The notes below the pieces were generated by a model. It saw nothing but the letters and a program-made list of their open reading frames with translations. It was not told the DNA's origin and did not search any database. Positions 8,649 through 16,779 of a stretch of 64,000 nucleotides of DNA are shown one piece after another. Position 1 is the first letter of the stretch. Every line of letters begins with the position of its first letter. The translations under genes were made by a program, and so were the position numbers. The DNA is from Granulicella sp. (GTDB taxonomy: Bacteria > Acidobacteriota > Terriglobia > Terriglobales > Acidobacteriaceae). The stretch lies in NCBI GenBank assembly GCA_027450185.1, contig DAIDKF010000006.1:1-64000 (forward strand), read 5' to 3'.

Positions 8649-9446
8649 CTATTGTGGAGCCGGATTGTTGCTTGGCCGCGCATTTCCACCCGACGCCGCG
8701 TCGCCATTCCGCCGTCCACCCCTCTCCATCACCACCAACTCCGTGGGCACAAACCTTCCACCCTTCACCGACCCCGTTCCGCGCACATTCTCGCCCACCT
8801 TAATATCGGCCAGCGTAATACTCTCACCGTCAGCCTCGGGGGCCGCACTCTGCGCCGCACTTGCTCCTCCCACTCCCGTCGCACCGCCCGCGCCAAATCC
8901 ACCTGCGCCCACGCGTCCGCCTCTCCGGAACGACGTCGTCTCATCGAAGCCAATCGTCTGCGCCACATGATCCGGTCGCTCCACGGTCATCGTCGCGTTG
9001 TCCATGTCAATCGTCGTCACCCGCCCCACGATGTAGGTCTTCCCCATGTTCTCCTTCATCGCCTTCACCTGTGCCGCATCGGTCGCAAACACCATCGCCG
9101 CATGCAGCGTATTTTTCGGTGCATCCAGCATCCCCGCTGCCATCACCCCATCGCCCACCTTCAGGTCTGTAACCTTCACCGTCACGCCGCGGCCCTTCAT
9201 CACGCGCGTGTTGTCGGTGGTCACAATCTGCATCGTCGCTCCATCCTCGGTCTTCACCGTCAGCGTCGACCCCGCGACCGCCGTCACCTCGCCGGCCACT
9301 CGCTGCATCCCTGCAAACGCACCGCGTCCCTGCTGCTGTCCCTGCTGCTGCCCCGCGTGCATTGCGCTTACATCCTGCGCACAAACACCTGCCGCCGCAC
9401 CCACCATCACCATCATCACCGCAATCCTCATCGCCTTACGACGCAT
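8649..9446 (-). CDS. DUF5666 exported protein
   Basis: A 265-residue protein with a signal peptide (MRRKAMRIAVMMVMVGAAAGVCAQ) and a Gln/Gly-rich spacer. It has three short OB-like repeats: VAGEVTAVAGSTLTVKTEDG, IVGRVTTIDMDNATMTVERP, and GENVRGTGSVKGGRFVPTEL. This is the DUF5666 pattern, known from exported acidobacterial proteins of unknown function. The ATG at 9446 has AAGGAG 8 nt upstream on the minus strand, so I prefer it to the longer frame from 9473. It is the first gene of the DUF5666 - receptor - VWFA set and divergent from egtB, with 274 bp between the two starts. Confidence 0.8.
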   Translation of the reverse strand: MRRKAMRIAVMMVMVGAAAGVCAQDVSAMHAGQQQGQQQGRGAFAGMQRVAGEVTAVAGSTLTVKTEDGATMQIVTTDNTRVMKGRGVTVKVTDLKVGDGVMAAGMLDAPKNTLHAAMVFATDAAQVKAMKENMGKTYIVGRVTTIDMDNATMTVERPDHVAQTIGFDETTSFRRGGRVGAGGFGAGGATGVGGASAAQSAAPEADGESITLADIKVGENVRGTGSVKGGRFVPTELVVMERGGRRNGDAASGGNARPSNNPAPQ

Positions 9447-9720
9447 CACACGCTCCTTACCATCACTACACACAAAGACGCCAAAGCTGCTCAGAAGACG
9501 CGCTGGCCCGCAAAATAATCCGCCATTTCCCTTTGCCGGGTTGCCGCGGCGGCTCCGCCCAGTTCCTCTTCCCGTCGCCGGTATTGTCTTTCTCTGCTCA
9601 TCGGTTTACCGTCAAACCACGGCGAAACGAGCTTCGCCCCCCCCAGCATTCAGAGCAACAGGCTTCTCCTGGTGAAGCATCTAAGCGCCAGATGCATCGA
9701 ATAGTATTTTGGAGCGCATC

Positions 9721-11157
9721 ATGCTGACTCAGTCCACCCCCCTCACTCCCTCGCACTCCAGTGCCGCTGCGCTGCTCGACCGCTTTCGCATCGTGCGCGC
9801 TGCCACCATGCGTTTCTGCACGCCGCTCACCCCGGAAGACATGATGGTGCAATCCTGCCCCGAGGCCTCCCCCACCAAGTGGCATCTCGCCCACACCTCC
9901 TGGTTCTTCGAGACCTTTGTCCTCTCCGAGTTCGTCGCGGGCTATCAGCCCTTCGACCCAAACTTCCGCTGGCTCTTCAACTCTTACTACCGCGCCGTTG
10001 GCGACATGCCAGAGAAGAAACTCCGCTCCTCCTTCTCCCGCCCGCCGCTTGACCAGATCCTCGCCTACCGCCGCCACGTCGACGCGGCCATCGCCCGTCT
10101 CCTCTGCTGCGTCCCCCAGGACGAATCCCAACGCCGCATCGTCCTCGGCCTCGAGCACGAGCAGCAGCATCTCGAACTTGCCGCCACCGATATCAAGCAC
10201 GCTTTCTTCACCAACCCTCTACACCCCGCCTACAGGAGCCTTGCTCCATCCGAGCCCAGATCCGCCGCTGCGCCCAGCCCATCCGAGACCATCGCGCCGC
10301 CACTCCGCTGGCTTAGTTTCACTCCCGGTTCGGACCAGACTGCCGGCCTGGTCGAGGTCGGCCACACCTCCAACCCCAACGATCTCCATGCCTTTGCCTT
10401 CGACAACGAAAGCCCCCGTCACACCCTTTATCTTCGCCCCTTTCATCTAGCCTCCCGCGCCGTCACCTGTGCCGAGTACCTCGCCTTCATCGAAGATGAT
10501 GGCTACTCCCGTCCCGAGCTCTGGCTCTCCGAGGGCTGGGATGTCATGCGCTCCGCAGGCTGGCAAGCTCCGCTCTACTGGGTTCGCGACTCCACCATCT
10601 CCTCCGGTTGGCGCATCTTCACCCTGCACGGCTTCCGCTCCCTTGGAGAGCTCTCCGAATCCCCCGTCTGCCACCTCAGCTTCTTTGAGGCAGACGCCTT
10701 CGCCCGTTGGTCCGGCCACCGCCTTCCCACCGAATTCGAGTGGGAGTATGTCGCCGCCCAGCCCCCCGGCTTGCTCTCTGCTCTATCCTCTCGGCCGGAG
10801 CGCAGCGCAGCCGACAGCCCCCCAGCCGTGCCCGCACCGCCGCGCGCCAACATGTTCGAGTCCCAGAAGCTACACCCTCAACCCGCCTCCACCACCGCCG
10901 ATCCGCTCCTCCCCCAGCAACTCTTCGGTGACGTCTGGGAGTGGACCCAATCTCCCTACACCGGCTACCCCGGCTACAAGCCCCTCCCCGGCGCTCTCGG
11001 CGAGTACAACGGCAAGTTCATGAGCTCCCAGATCGTCCTCCGCGGCGGCTCCTGCGTCACCCCGGAGTCCCACATCCGACCCACCTATCGCAACTTCTTC
11101 TCCCCCTCCACCCGCTGGCAGTTCAGCGGCCTTCGCCTTGCCCGCGACGGTGCCTAG
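9721..11157 (+). CDS. egtB: EgtB-type sulfoxide synthase, ergothioneine biosynthesis
   Basis: A 478-residue non-haem iron enzyme. The N-terminal DinB-like domain has WHLAHTSWFFE (H55, H58) and EHEQQHLEL (H146, H150), the sources of the three-His iron site. The C-terminal formylglycine-generating-enzyme-like domain has RLPTEFEWEY, LFGDVWEWT, LRGGSC and the terminal YRNFF...FSGLRL segment. EgtB joins trimethylhistidine (hercynine) to a thiol and oxidises it to the sulfoxide. Whether cysteine or gamma-glutamylcysteine is used cannot be read here; absence of egtA/egtC nearby fits direct cysteine use, as known for another acidobacterium. ATG 9721 has GGAG 7 nt upstream; a TTG at 9709 is unlikely. 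A Pro/Ser-rich insertion lies near residues 350-374. egtD follows after 224 bp. Confidence 0.9.
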   Translation: MLTQSTPLTPSHSSAAALLDRFRIVRAATMRFCTPLTPEDMMVQSCPEASPTKWHLAHTSWFFETFVLSEFVAGYQPFDPNFRWLFNSYYRAVGDMPEKKLRSSFSRPPLDQILAYRRHVDAAIARLLCCVPQDESQRRIVLGLEHEQQHLELAATDIKHAFFTNPLHPAYRSLAPSEPRSAAAPSPSETIAPPLRWLSFTPGSDQTAGLVEVGHTSNPNDLHAFAFDNESPRHTLYLRPFHLASRAVTCAEYLAFIEDDGYSRPELWLSEGWDVMRSAGWQAPLYWVRDSTISSGWRIFTLHGFRSLGELSESPVCHLSFFEADAFARWSGHRLPTEFEWEYVAAQPPGLLSALSSRPERSAADSPPAVPAPPRANMFESQKLHPQPASTTADPLLPQQLFGDVWEWTQSPYTGYPGYKPLPGALGEYNGKFMSSQIVLRGGSCVTPESHIRPTYRNFFSPSTRWQFSGLRLARDGA

Positions 11158-11381
11158 TTCCTTGCAGCGTTTTCTGTTTCCCTTGGCTCTTGCAGTAGTT
11201 GTCTTTCGTCGTCATCCTGCGGGAAGCAAGGAATTCCTGTTGTTGCAGTTTTCGTTGCCCTTGCCTGTCTTCCGGATGAGCAGGGGGCTTTGGGCCTCCT
11301 GAATAACTCAAGCCAGAAGAACTTCAGCCCCGGCGCACCGCCGCCCTAACCCTTCACCTGCACATCCTCACGAGGCTCCCT
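11158..11381. other. egtB-egtD spacer with an interspersed-repeat-like segment
   Basis: 224 bp with no gene. Around 11211-11230 it reads GTCATCCTGCGGGAAGCAAG, which resembles the GTCATCCTGAGCGAAGC-type interspersed elements seen in many acidobacterial and other GC-rich genomes (recalled, not searched). A weak RBS (CGAGG) precedes the TTG of egtD. Confidence 0.35.
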
Positions 11382-12434
11382 TTGACCACCGCGACCCCTG
11401 TCTCTCCCAACGAGGCCGTCCTTACCGAAGCTCTCGCCGGTCTTACGTCCTTCCCGCAGAAGACCCTTCCCCCCTGGCTCTTCTACGACGAGCGCGGCTC
11501 CGCTCTCTTCGAGCAGATCACCCACCTCCCCGAGTACTACCTCACCCGCATCGAGCGCACTCTCTTCTCCGCCCACGCCGACGACATCCTGCGCCAGTTC
11601 CTCACCCCCGGCGCACCCAGCGGCTCTCCCCTCCTCGTGCCAGACCTCTTCACCATCGCCGAACTCGGCGCCGGTACCGCCTCCAAGACCGGCCTTCTCC
11701 TCCACGCCGCTCTGCTCCTCCAGCCCGCGCTCCTCTACCAACCCATCGACGTTAGTGCCCCCGCCCTCCATGCCGCCGACCAGGCCCTCACTGCCACCTT
11801 CCCCGGCCTCGTCATCCGCCCTCAGGTCGCCAACTACGTCGCTGACCCCTACACCCTCGACCACCCCTCCATCTCCCCGCACGGCAGCCCGTTCCACCCC
11901 GCCAGCCTCACTCGCAGCCGCATCCTCGCCCTGTACATCGGTTCCAGCATCGGCAACTTCACGCCCGACGAAGCCACCACCATCCTGCGCCGCCTGCGCA
12001 CCCATCTCCAGCCCGGCGACGCCCTCCTGCTCGGTACCGACCTTGCGCCCAGCCGCCAGAAGCCGCTCTCCACCATTCTGGCCGCCTACAACGACGCCGC
12101 CGGCGTCACCGCCGCCTTCAACCTCAACGTCCTCACCCGCCTCAACCGCGAGCTGGACGCGGACTTCCGCCTCCCCGCCTTCGCCCATCGCGTCCGCTGG
12201 AACGCTGCCGAAAGCCGCATCGAGATGCACCTTGAGAGCCTTCTCACCCAGACCGTCCGCGTAGCCGGCCACCGCATCCACTTCGATCAGGGCAACACTA
12301 TTCACACCGAGAACAGCTACAAGTTCACTGACGAGGCTCTCGAAGTCCAACTCGCCCGTTCCGGCTTCACCCCCACCCACACCTTCCACGACCCCACCCG
12401 CAGCTTCGCCCTCACCCTGGCCCACACCCTCTAA
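11382..12434 (+). CDS. egtD: EgtD, L-histidine N-alpha-methyltransferase
   Basis: A 350-residue methyltransferase that makes hercynine from histidine using three S-adenosylmethionines, the first ergothioneine step. Visible family features are PKTLPPWLFYDERGSALFE, ITHLPEYYLTRIERTL, the SAM-binding loop IAELGAGTASKT, LYIGSSIGNF with TPDEA, and the C-terminal IHTENSYKFT. The last two are highly typical of EgtD. The length is close to the usual 320-350. The start is TTG 11382, 6 nt after CGAGG; no ATG lies in the first part of the frame. The overlapping minus-strand open frame is a shadow. egtB upstream makes a two-gene set. Confidence 0.92.
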   Translation: MTTATPVSPNEAVLTEALAGLTSFPQKTLPPWLFYDERGSALFEQITHLPEYYLTRIERTLFSAHADDILRQFLTPGAPSGSPLLVPDLFTIAELGAGTASKTGLLLHAALLLQPALLYQPIDVSAPALHAADQALTATFPGLVIRPQVANYVADPYTLDHPSISPHGSPFHPASLTRSRILALYIGSSIGNFTPDEATTILRRLRTHLQPGDALLLGTDLAPSRQKPLSTILAAYNDAAGVTAAFNLNVLTRLNRELDADFRLPAFAHRVRWNAAESRIEMHLESLLTQTVRVAGHRIHFDQGNTIHTENSYKFTDEALEVQLARSGFTPTHTFHDPTRSFALTLAHTL

Positions 12435-12845
12435 GCATCAATGGGCCAGCCCAACCTCTCTCATCCACCCCCCCGGTCCTTGCGATCTTCGCCGCAGACC
12501 AGGGAACTCGCTGCTGCTGCCATCTCTGTTGCCCTTGGCCTACCCCGTCCAAGCCAAAAATAAATCTCTCCAACCACCCTCAAAAACAGCCCAAAAACAG
12601 CTTGTCAACCCCCCTGCGTACCCACAACCGCACAAAACCCGCACTCCGACTGCCGATTTCTCTTTTCGCAAGTTGGCATAGTTCCCCCCGCCGAATACGT
12701 ACAATTGAATTAGCCCCACCCCAAAGGGCTAGTGGCCAGGTCCACCACCTGAACGAACCCCAGGGGCTGGTAAGCCCGACATATACTCCGTGGGGTCAGT
12801 GCTGTTCGCGTCCCCCCGCTCTAACCCCAACAGATGCAATGATTT

Positions 12846-12880
12846 GCCTGTAACCATTTTCGTATCAGCAGGTTACAGGC
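12846..12880. terminator. Perfect 10-bp inverted repeat, possible terminator or RNA hairpin
   Basis: GCCTGTAACC (12846-12855) pairs perfectly with GGTTACAGGC (12871-12880) across a 15-nt loop. It lies between two convergent genes. No T-run follows on either strand, so classic intrinsic termination is uncertain. Confidence 0.45.
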
Positions 12881-12929
12881 GCAATTTCACTAACCCGCAT
12901 GTTTTGAATCATTTGGCGTAACCAGCCTG

Positions 12930-12977
12930 AATAGAATCATTTACAGACACTGCATCCGCCAAGTGTCACATTCTATT
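12930..12977. terminator. Two-tier inverted repeat just after moaC
   Basis: The outer arms AATAGAAT (12930-12937) and ATTCTATT (12970-12977) enclose the inner arms GACACT (12946-12951) and AGTGTC (12962-12967), making a bulged hairpin. It lies 8 bp beyond the moaC stop on the minus strand, where it could help end or stabilise the moeA-moaC transcript. Confidence 0.45.
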
Positions 12978-12985
12978 AGTTCACC

Positions 12986-13492
12986 CTAAAAGGGGGGGGG
13001 AGGGGGGAGCACCGAATCTCCGGGTACAGGTCGGGCGTACCCTCCACTCTTCCCGCCGGTCTTCGAAAGCAGCACAATCTCCCGAATCCGAATCCCCTTA
13101 TCCAGCGCCTTGGTCATGTCATAGACGGTCAGCGCCGCCACCGCCGCCGCCGTCATGGCCTCCATCTCCACCCCGGTTCCGGCCACAGTGGCCGCCGTAG
13201 CCCGAATCTCCACCCCCCCCGCCACCACCGTAGCCTGCACATCCACAAAGCTCAATGAAAGCGGATGACACATCGGAATCAGCTCACTGGTCCGCTTCGC
13301 CGCCTGGATTCCGGCAAACCGGGCCACCTCCAGCGGATTGCCCTTGGGATTCCGCGGCAACGCCGCCAGCACTGTCTCATTCAACTCGACAAACGCCGCC
13401 GCCACGGCCTCGCGCCGCGTCTCGGTCTTGGCCCCCACGTCCACCATTCGCGCCTGCCCAGCCTCATCAAAGTGCGACAGCTTTTCACTCAT
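12986..13492 (-). CDS. moaC: MoaC, cyclic pyranopterin monophosphate synthase
   Basis: A 168-residue protein of normal family length. MoaC, acting after the radical-SAM enzyme MoaA, converts the cyclic dihydro-GTP intermediate to cyclic pyranopterin monophosphate, an early step of molybdenum cofactor synthesis in the cytoplasm. Family marks are MVDVGAK at the N-terminus, the LIPMCHPL substrate-site segment, GVEMEAMTAAAVAALTVYDM, and the lysine-containing SKTGGKSGGY near the end. The C-terminus is an odd PPPPPF encoded by long C-runs just before the stop. It follows moeA by 10 bp. moaA and the molybdopterin synthase genes are not in this window. Confidence 0.94.
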   Translation of the reverse strand: MSEKLSHFDEAGQARMVDVGAKTETRREAVAAAFVELNETVLAALPRNPKGNPLEVARFAGIQAAKRTSELIPMCHPLSLSFVDVQATVVAGGVEIRATAATVAGTGVEMEAMTAAAVAALTVYDMTKALDKGIRIREIVLLSKTGGKSGGYARPVPGDSVLPPPPPF

Positions 13493-13502
13493 AGCGGCAA
13501 TC

Positions 13503-14729
13503 CTATCGCAGCAGCACGCGCACCGTCAGCCCGGCAGGGAAGTGCTCGACGCCCGCCGGAAGCACCACATACCCATTCCCGCGAGCATTCGCCACCACAT
13601 CTCCCGAGCCCTGCCAACCCACCACCGACACCTTCACCCCATCCCAACCGCCAGCCACTTCAGCCGGTAGAAACCGCGTAACCTTTGCTCCACCCTTCAC
13701 GTCCTCGCTCAACCGGGCTTCCGCAAACATCGGCTCAATCTCCGTTCTACCCGCCAGCGTGCGCAGCATCGGAGCCACAAAAAGATGAAAGCAAACCTGC
13801 GCTGAAACCGGATTTCCCGGAAGCCCAAAGAAATATGTCCATCCGTTCTCCTTCGGCAACCGCCCAAATACAACCGGCTTTCCCGGCTGAATCAGCGCGC
13901 CCGTAAAAAAGAACTCCGCCCGGAACTCGCGCAGCACCTGCTCCACCAGATCGTACTTGCCCATCGAAACTCCGCCCGTCACCAGCAGCAGGTCCGCTGC
14001 TCGACCCTCCGCAACCTGCGCTCGCAGCTCGCCCAGCGTATCCCGCGCAATCGCCAGCCGTTCGCCAACGCCGCCCGCGGCTTTCACCAGTGCCGCGAGT
14101 GCATAGCTGTTGGAGTTCCGTATCTGCACCTCAGACATCGGCTCGTCCAACTCCACCAGCTCATCGCCGGTAGCCACTATTGCCACCGTCGGCCGCGCAA
14201 ACACCTGCACCGCAGCCATCCCGCAACTAGCCGCCACACCGATCTCGGCTGCGCTCAACACGCGTCCCACAGGCAGCACCACGTCGCCCGCCCGCGTCTC
14301 TGCCCCGCGCGGCACCACATTCTCTCCGACCCGCAGCGAGCGGCCCGCCTCAACCCGCAGCAGCTCATCGGCCACCGTCGTATGCTCGACCATCACCACC
14401 GCATCCGCTCCCGCAGGCAGCGGAGCCCCGGTCATGATCTCGATCGCCTCACCCTTCGCCAGCGCCCGGCCTAACCAACGCTCACCGGCTCGCAGAGAAC
14501 CCACAACCCGCAGCGGCTCTCCCACATCGCCCGCCCGTATCGCAAACCCATCCCGCGTCGCCCGGTCGAACGGCGGCTGATCCCGGTCTGCAATGATCGC
14601 AGCCCCGAGCACGCGTCCTGCCCCCTCCAGCAGCGTAACCGTCTCCACCCTGCGCACGTCCGCAATCGACCGTGCGTGCGCCAGCACCTCCTCCAGTGCC
14701 TGCTCGAACGTTAGAATCCTCTCGCTCAT
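13503..14729 (-). CDS. moeA: MoeA, molybdopterin molybdenumtransferase
   Basis: A 408-residue protein that inserts molybdenum into adenylated molybdopterin. Visible family segments are SERILTFEQALEEVL at the N-terminus, PPFDRATRDGFAIRA (usually SxMDGYA), ITG-type MTGAPLPAGADAVVM, VLATGDEL-like VAIVATGDELVE, the TGGVSMGKYD loop, and FGLPGNPVS near the C-terminus. ATG 14729 is preferred over the upstream 14759 because it matches the family start. It heads a moeA-moaC pair and lies behind the hairpin that closes the upstream TPR gene, so it probably has its own promoter in the short gap. The S-M-D residues are replaced by R-A-T-R-D here, as in several family members. Confidence 0.92.
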   Translation of the reverse strand: MSERILTFEQALEEVLAHARSIADVRRVETVTLLEGAGRVLGAAIIADRDQPPFDRATRDGFAIRAGDVGEPLRVVGSLRAGERWLGRALAKGEAIEIMTGAPLPAGADAVVMVEHTTVADELLRVEAGRSLRVGENVVPRGAETRAGDVVLPVGRVLSAAEIGVAASCGMAAVQVFARPTVAIVATGDELVELDEPMSEVQIRNSNSYALAALVKAAGGVGERLAIARDTLGELRAQVAEGRAADLLLVTGGVSMGKYDLVEQVLREFRAEFFFTGALIQPGKPVVFGRLPKENGWTYFFGLPGNPVSAQVCFHLFVAPMLRTLAGRTEIEPMFAEARLSEDVKGGAKVTRFLPAEVAGGWDGVKVSVVGWQGSGDVVANARGNGYVVLPAGVEHFPAGLTVRVLLR

Positions 14730-14755
14730 CGCCCGACTCTCCCGCCGCCAAAGAC

Positions 14756-14794
14756 GCAAACGCCCCGGCCAGATCTCCCGGCCGGGGCGTTTGC
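14756..14794 (-). terminator. Strong intrinsic-terminator-like hairpin after the TPR gene
   Basis: GCAAACGCCCCGGCC (14756-14770) and GGCCGGGGCGTTTGC (14780-14794) form a perfect 15-bp stem with a 9-nt loop. It starts 12 bp beyond the stop codon of the TPR gene on the minus strand and just before moeA. On the minus strand a short T-containing run (GTCTTTGG) follows. Confidence 0.8.
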
Positions 14795-14806
14795 ACCTGC
14801 CGCCGC

Positions 14807-16006
14807 TTACTTCTTGTGTGCCTTGTACGTCGTGTCGATCTTCTCTCCCAGGCTCGCCAGCACAGCCTGAACCTGCGGAACCTTCGGGTCGTTCGGAGCC
14901 AGTTGCAGGAACTTCTGATAGGCTTCAATGCATCCCGGAGGTGCGGTCAGCTTCTGCGTCTTCGGGTCTACAGCAGACTTTGTTACCAACGCCTGTCCCT
15001 CGATGAAGTAAGCGTCGGCCGCTGTCGGATCGGCGGTAATTGCCTTCTGTGCGGCGGCGTTGGCGGCGTCCATCTGACCTGCGTTGTAGAGCACCGCTGC
15101 TTCGTTCTTGTAGTAGATGCCAGCCTTCGCAGGATCAGCCTTTGCTGCGCTGTCGAACGCTGCCGTCGCATCATCCGGCTTGCCGAGCTGTGTATACGTA
15201 TTTCCGAGCTGGTTGTAATCCGCTGCCAGCCCCGTCACGTTAGGCTTGGCCCCGGCCGAGTCTAGTGCTATGGCCTTCTTATACGCATCCACGGCGTCGT
15301 TGTAGTTCTTCGTCACCTCGTCGTCGGCCAGCGGAGACTTGCCCGCCTTTTTGTCTTCCGCGCTCAGGTGCTTGCCCTGCGCCAGCAGCGTGTCGCCGTA
15401 GGTAATCCAGAGCAGGCCTACGTCCGGCTTAACAGCGACCGCGTCCTTCATACTTGCAACATCCTTGCTCACGTCGCCCATGCTGGGTGCCGCCGCCGCC
15501 AGATCTGCGCGCACAGCCTTCAACGTCACGTTCAACTTGGCAATGACCTGGTTGGCCGACACCACCTCGGCGTTCTTCTTCTTGTACTCCTCCAGTGCCT
15601 TCTGCTGTTCAGGAGTCATGCTCTTGATGTACTCCGGACGCGACATATCGTCGTTCAGCGTCAGGTCGGTATCCTCCGCCTTCACCTTCAGTTCAAGCCG
15701 GTCAGCAATCTTGTCGCCCTGCACGACATACACGAAGTAATCGCCGGGTGTGACGCCCGTAGCCTTGTAATTACCGTCGGAGTCGATGGCCACAACGGGG
15801 GAGAACTTCTCATCCTTATAAGCAACCGTCTGGTCCTTGGTGAACTTCACGTTGCCGGGAAAGAAGTTCTGTCCCGCTGGGTTGCTGACGTGACCATGCA
15901 CGGTGGCTCCAGGAGTCTGTGCAAGCGTCGGTGCGATCGTCAACATCACCATAGCCGCCAGACCTGCAGCCTTGGCAAATAAAGAACTCTTGTACACTTC
16001 TGTCAT
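14807..16006 (-). CDS. Exported TPR protein with a carboxypeptidase-regulatory-like N-domain
   Basis: About 399 residues. A signal peptide (ending TIAPTLAQ) is followed by a small beta domain that reads like a carboxypeptidase regulatory/transthyretin fold (GATVHGHVSNPAGQNFFPG, YKATGVTPGDYFVYVV). After a Lys/Glu-rich helix come several tetratricopeptide repeats: YNDAVDAYKKAIALD, DYNQLGNTYTQLGKPDDATAAF, YYKNEAAVLYNAGQMDAANAA and IEAYQKFLQLAPND. A periplasmic scaffold role is inferred. ATG 16006 is 8 nt after AAGGA; ATG 16015 is the alternative. The gene begins about 45 bp after queC and may be the last gene of that operon; a strong hairpin follows it. Confidence 0.82.
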   Translation of the reverse strand: MTEVYKSSLFAKAAGLAAMVMLTIAPTLAQTPGATVHGHVSNPAGQNFFPGNVKFTKDQTVAYKDEKFSPVVAIDSDGNYKATGVTPGDYFVYVVQGDKIADRLELKVKAEDTDLTLNDDMSRPEYIKSMTPEQQKALEEYKKKNAEVVSANQVIAKLNVTLKAVRADLAAAAPSMGDVSKDVASMKDAVAVKPDVGLLWITYGDTLLAQGKHLSAEDKKAGKSPLADDEVTKNYNDAVDAYKKAIALDSAGAKPNVTGLAADYNQLGNTYTQLGKPDDATAAFDSAAKADPAKAGIYYKNEAAVLYNAGQMDAANAAAQKAITADPTAADAYFIEGQALVTKSAVDPKTQKLTAPPGCIEAYQKFLQLAPNDPKVPQVQAVLASLGEKIDTTYKAHKK

Positions 16007-16050
16007 TTTCGTCATCCTTCTTTCAAATCTGCTCGAAGTCTTATATTTGG

Positions 16051-16779
16051 TTAGCGGGTGTTCGTATCATCTTGTGCCGGTCGTTTCGGCGCGTAGGGAA
16101 TTGGATCCGCTACACCGGCTGCTGCAAATGCTCGCAACCGCAAATCGCAGCTTTCGCACACACCACAGGCCTCCACTTCACCTGAGTAGCACGACCAACT
16201 TACATGCAACGGAGCGCCCAATTCAACTCCCAATCTTACAATCTCATGCTTCCGCAGCGCGATCAGTGGCGTAACTACCGTAATTTCACCTTCTTTGGTG
16301 CCCACGTGAATCAGCTCGTTGAATGCCTTATAGTATGCGGGCCGGCAGTCCGGGTAGCCGGAACTGTCCTGCTCCACCGCTCCCATGAACACGGCCTTTG
16401 CCCCTAACACCTCGGCCCAACTCACCGCAGCGCTCAGAAAATGCGCGTTCCGAAAGGGCACGTAGGTCACCGGAACCTCTCCACCCTGGCGATCAGAATG
16501 ATCCGCCGGCTCCCCGGTTGCAGCGTCAGGAACCGCAATATTCGCGTCGGTCAGCGCCGACCCGCCGATGCGCCGGAAGAGGTCCGTCTGCAACTCCATC
16601 AGCTCCCGCAGGCCCACAGCTTTGGCAACTTCGCGTGCGGCCTTTAGTTCCCGTGCCTGCGTGCGCTGCCCGTAACTGAAGTGCAATCCAAAGCTGTCAT
16701 AGTCTCGCGTTGCCAGCGTTGCGCAGACAGTGGAGTCCATTCCGCCCGACAAGCAGACGACAGCCTTTGGTCGACTCAC
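16051..16779 (-). CDS. queC: QueC, 7-cyano-7-deazaguanine synthase
   Basis: A 242-residue ATP-dependent enzyme that turns 7-carboxy-7-deazaguanine into preQ0, the precursor of queuosine in tRNA. The PP-loop is SGGMDST (residues 11-17). The zinc site is C197, C205, C208 and C211 in CYSGEVEACGVCESC. FMGAVEQDSSGYPDCR is also typical of the family. The start is a GTG that overlaps the TGA of the preceding DUF2007 gene (GTGA). It is the seventh gene of a run that starts with waaA. queD and queE lie about 12 kb away, so the pathway is split into two loci here. Confidence 0.94.
   Translation of the reverse strand: MSRPKAVVCLSGGMDSTVCATLATRDYDSFGLHFSYGQRTQARELKAAREVAKAVGLRELMELQTDLFRRIGGSALTDANIAVPDAATGEPADHSDRQGGEVPVTYVPFRNAHFLSAAVSWAEVLGAKAVFMGAVEQDSSGYPDCRPAYYKAFNELIHVGTKEGEITVVTPLIALRKHEIVRLGVELGAPLHVSWSCYSGEVEACGVCESCDLRLRAFAAAGVADPIPYAPKRPAQDDTNTR

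Larger units (their letters stand above)
12435..12985. other. 551-bp non-coding segment between convergent egtD and moaC
   Basis: No credible gene is seen. The segment is pyrimidine-rich up to about 12660, then more A/T-rich, with repeated words such as AAAAACAGC (twice around 12581-12599). It holds two good inverted repeats, listed separately. No tRNA or known riboswitch pattern was recognised. It could be a degenerate interspersed element or host a small RNA. Confidence 0.5.

Noticed and set aside
11346-12425. 359-codon minus-strand open frame over egtD
   Set aside because: Val/Gly/Glu-rich antisense shadow of a clear EgtD.
12603-12608. Minus-strand TTGACA as a -35 box
   Set aside because: No -10-like sequence lies 16-18 bp further, and no gene follows in that direction.
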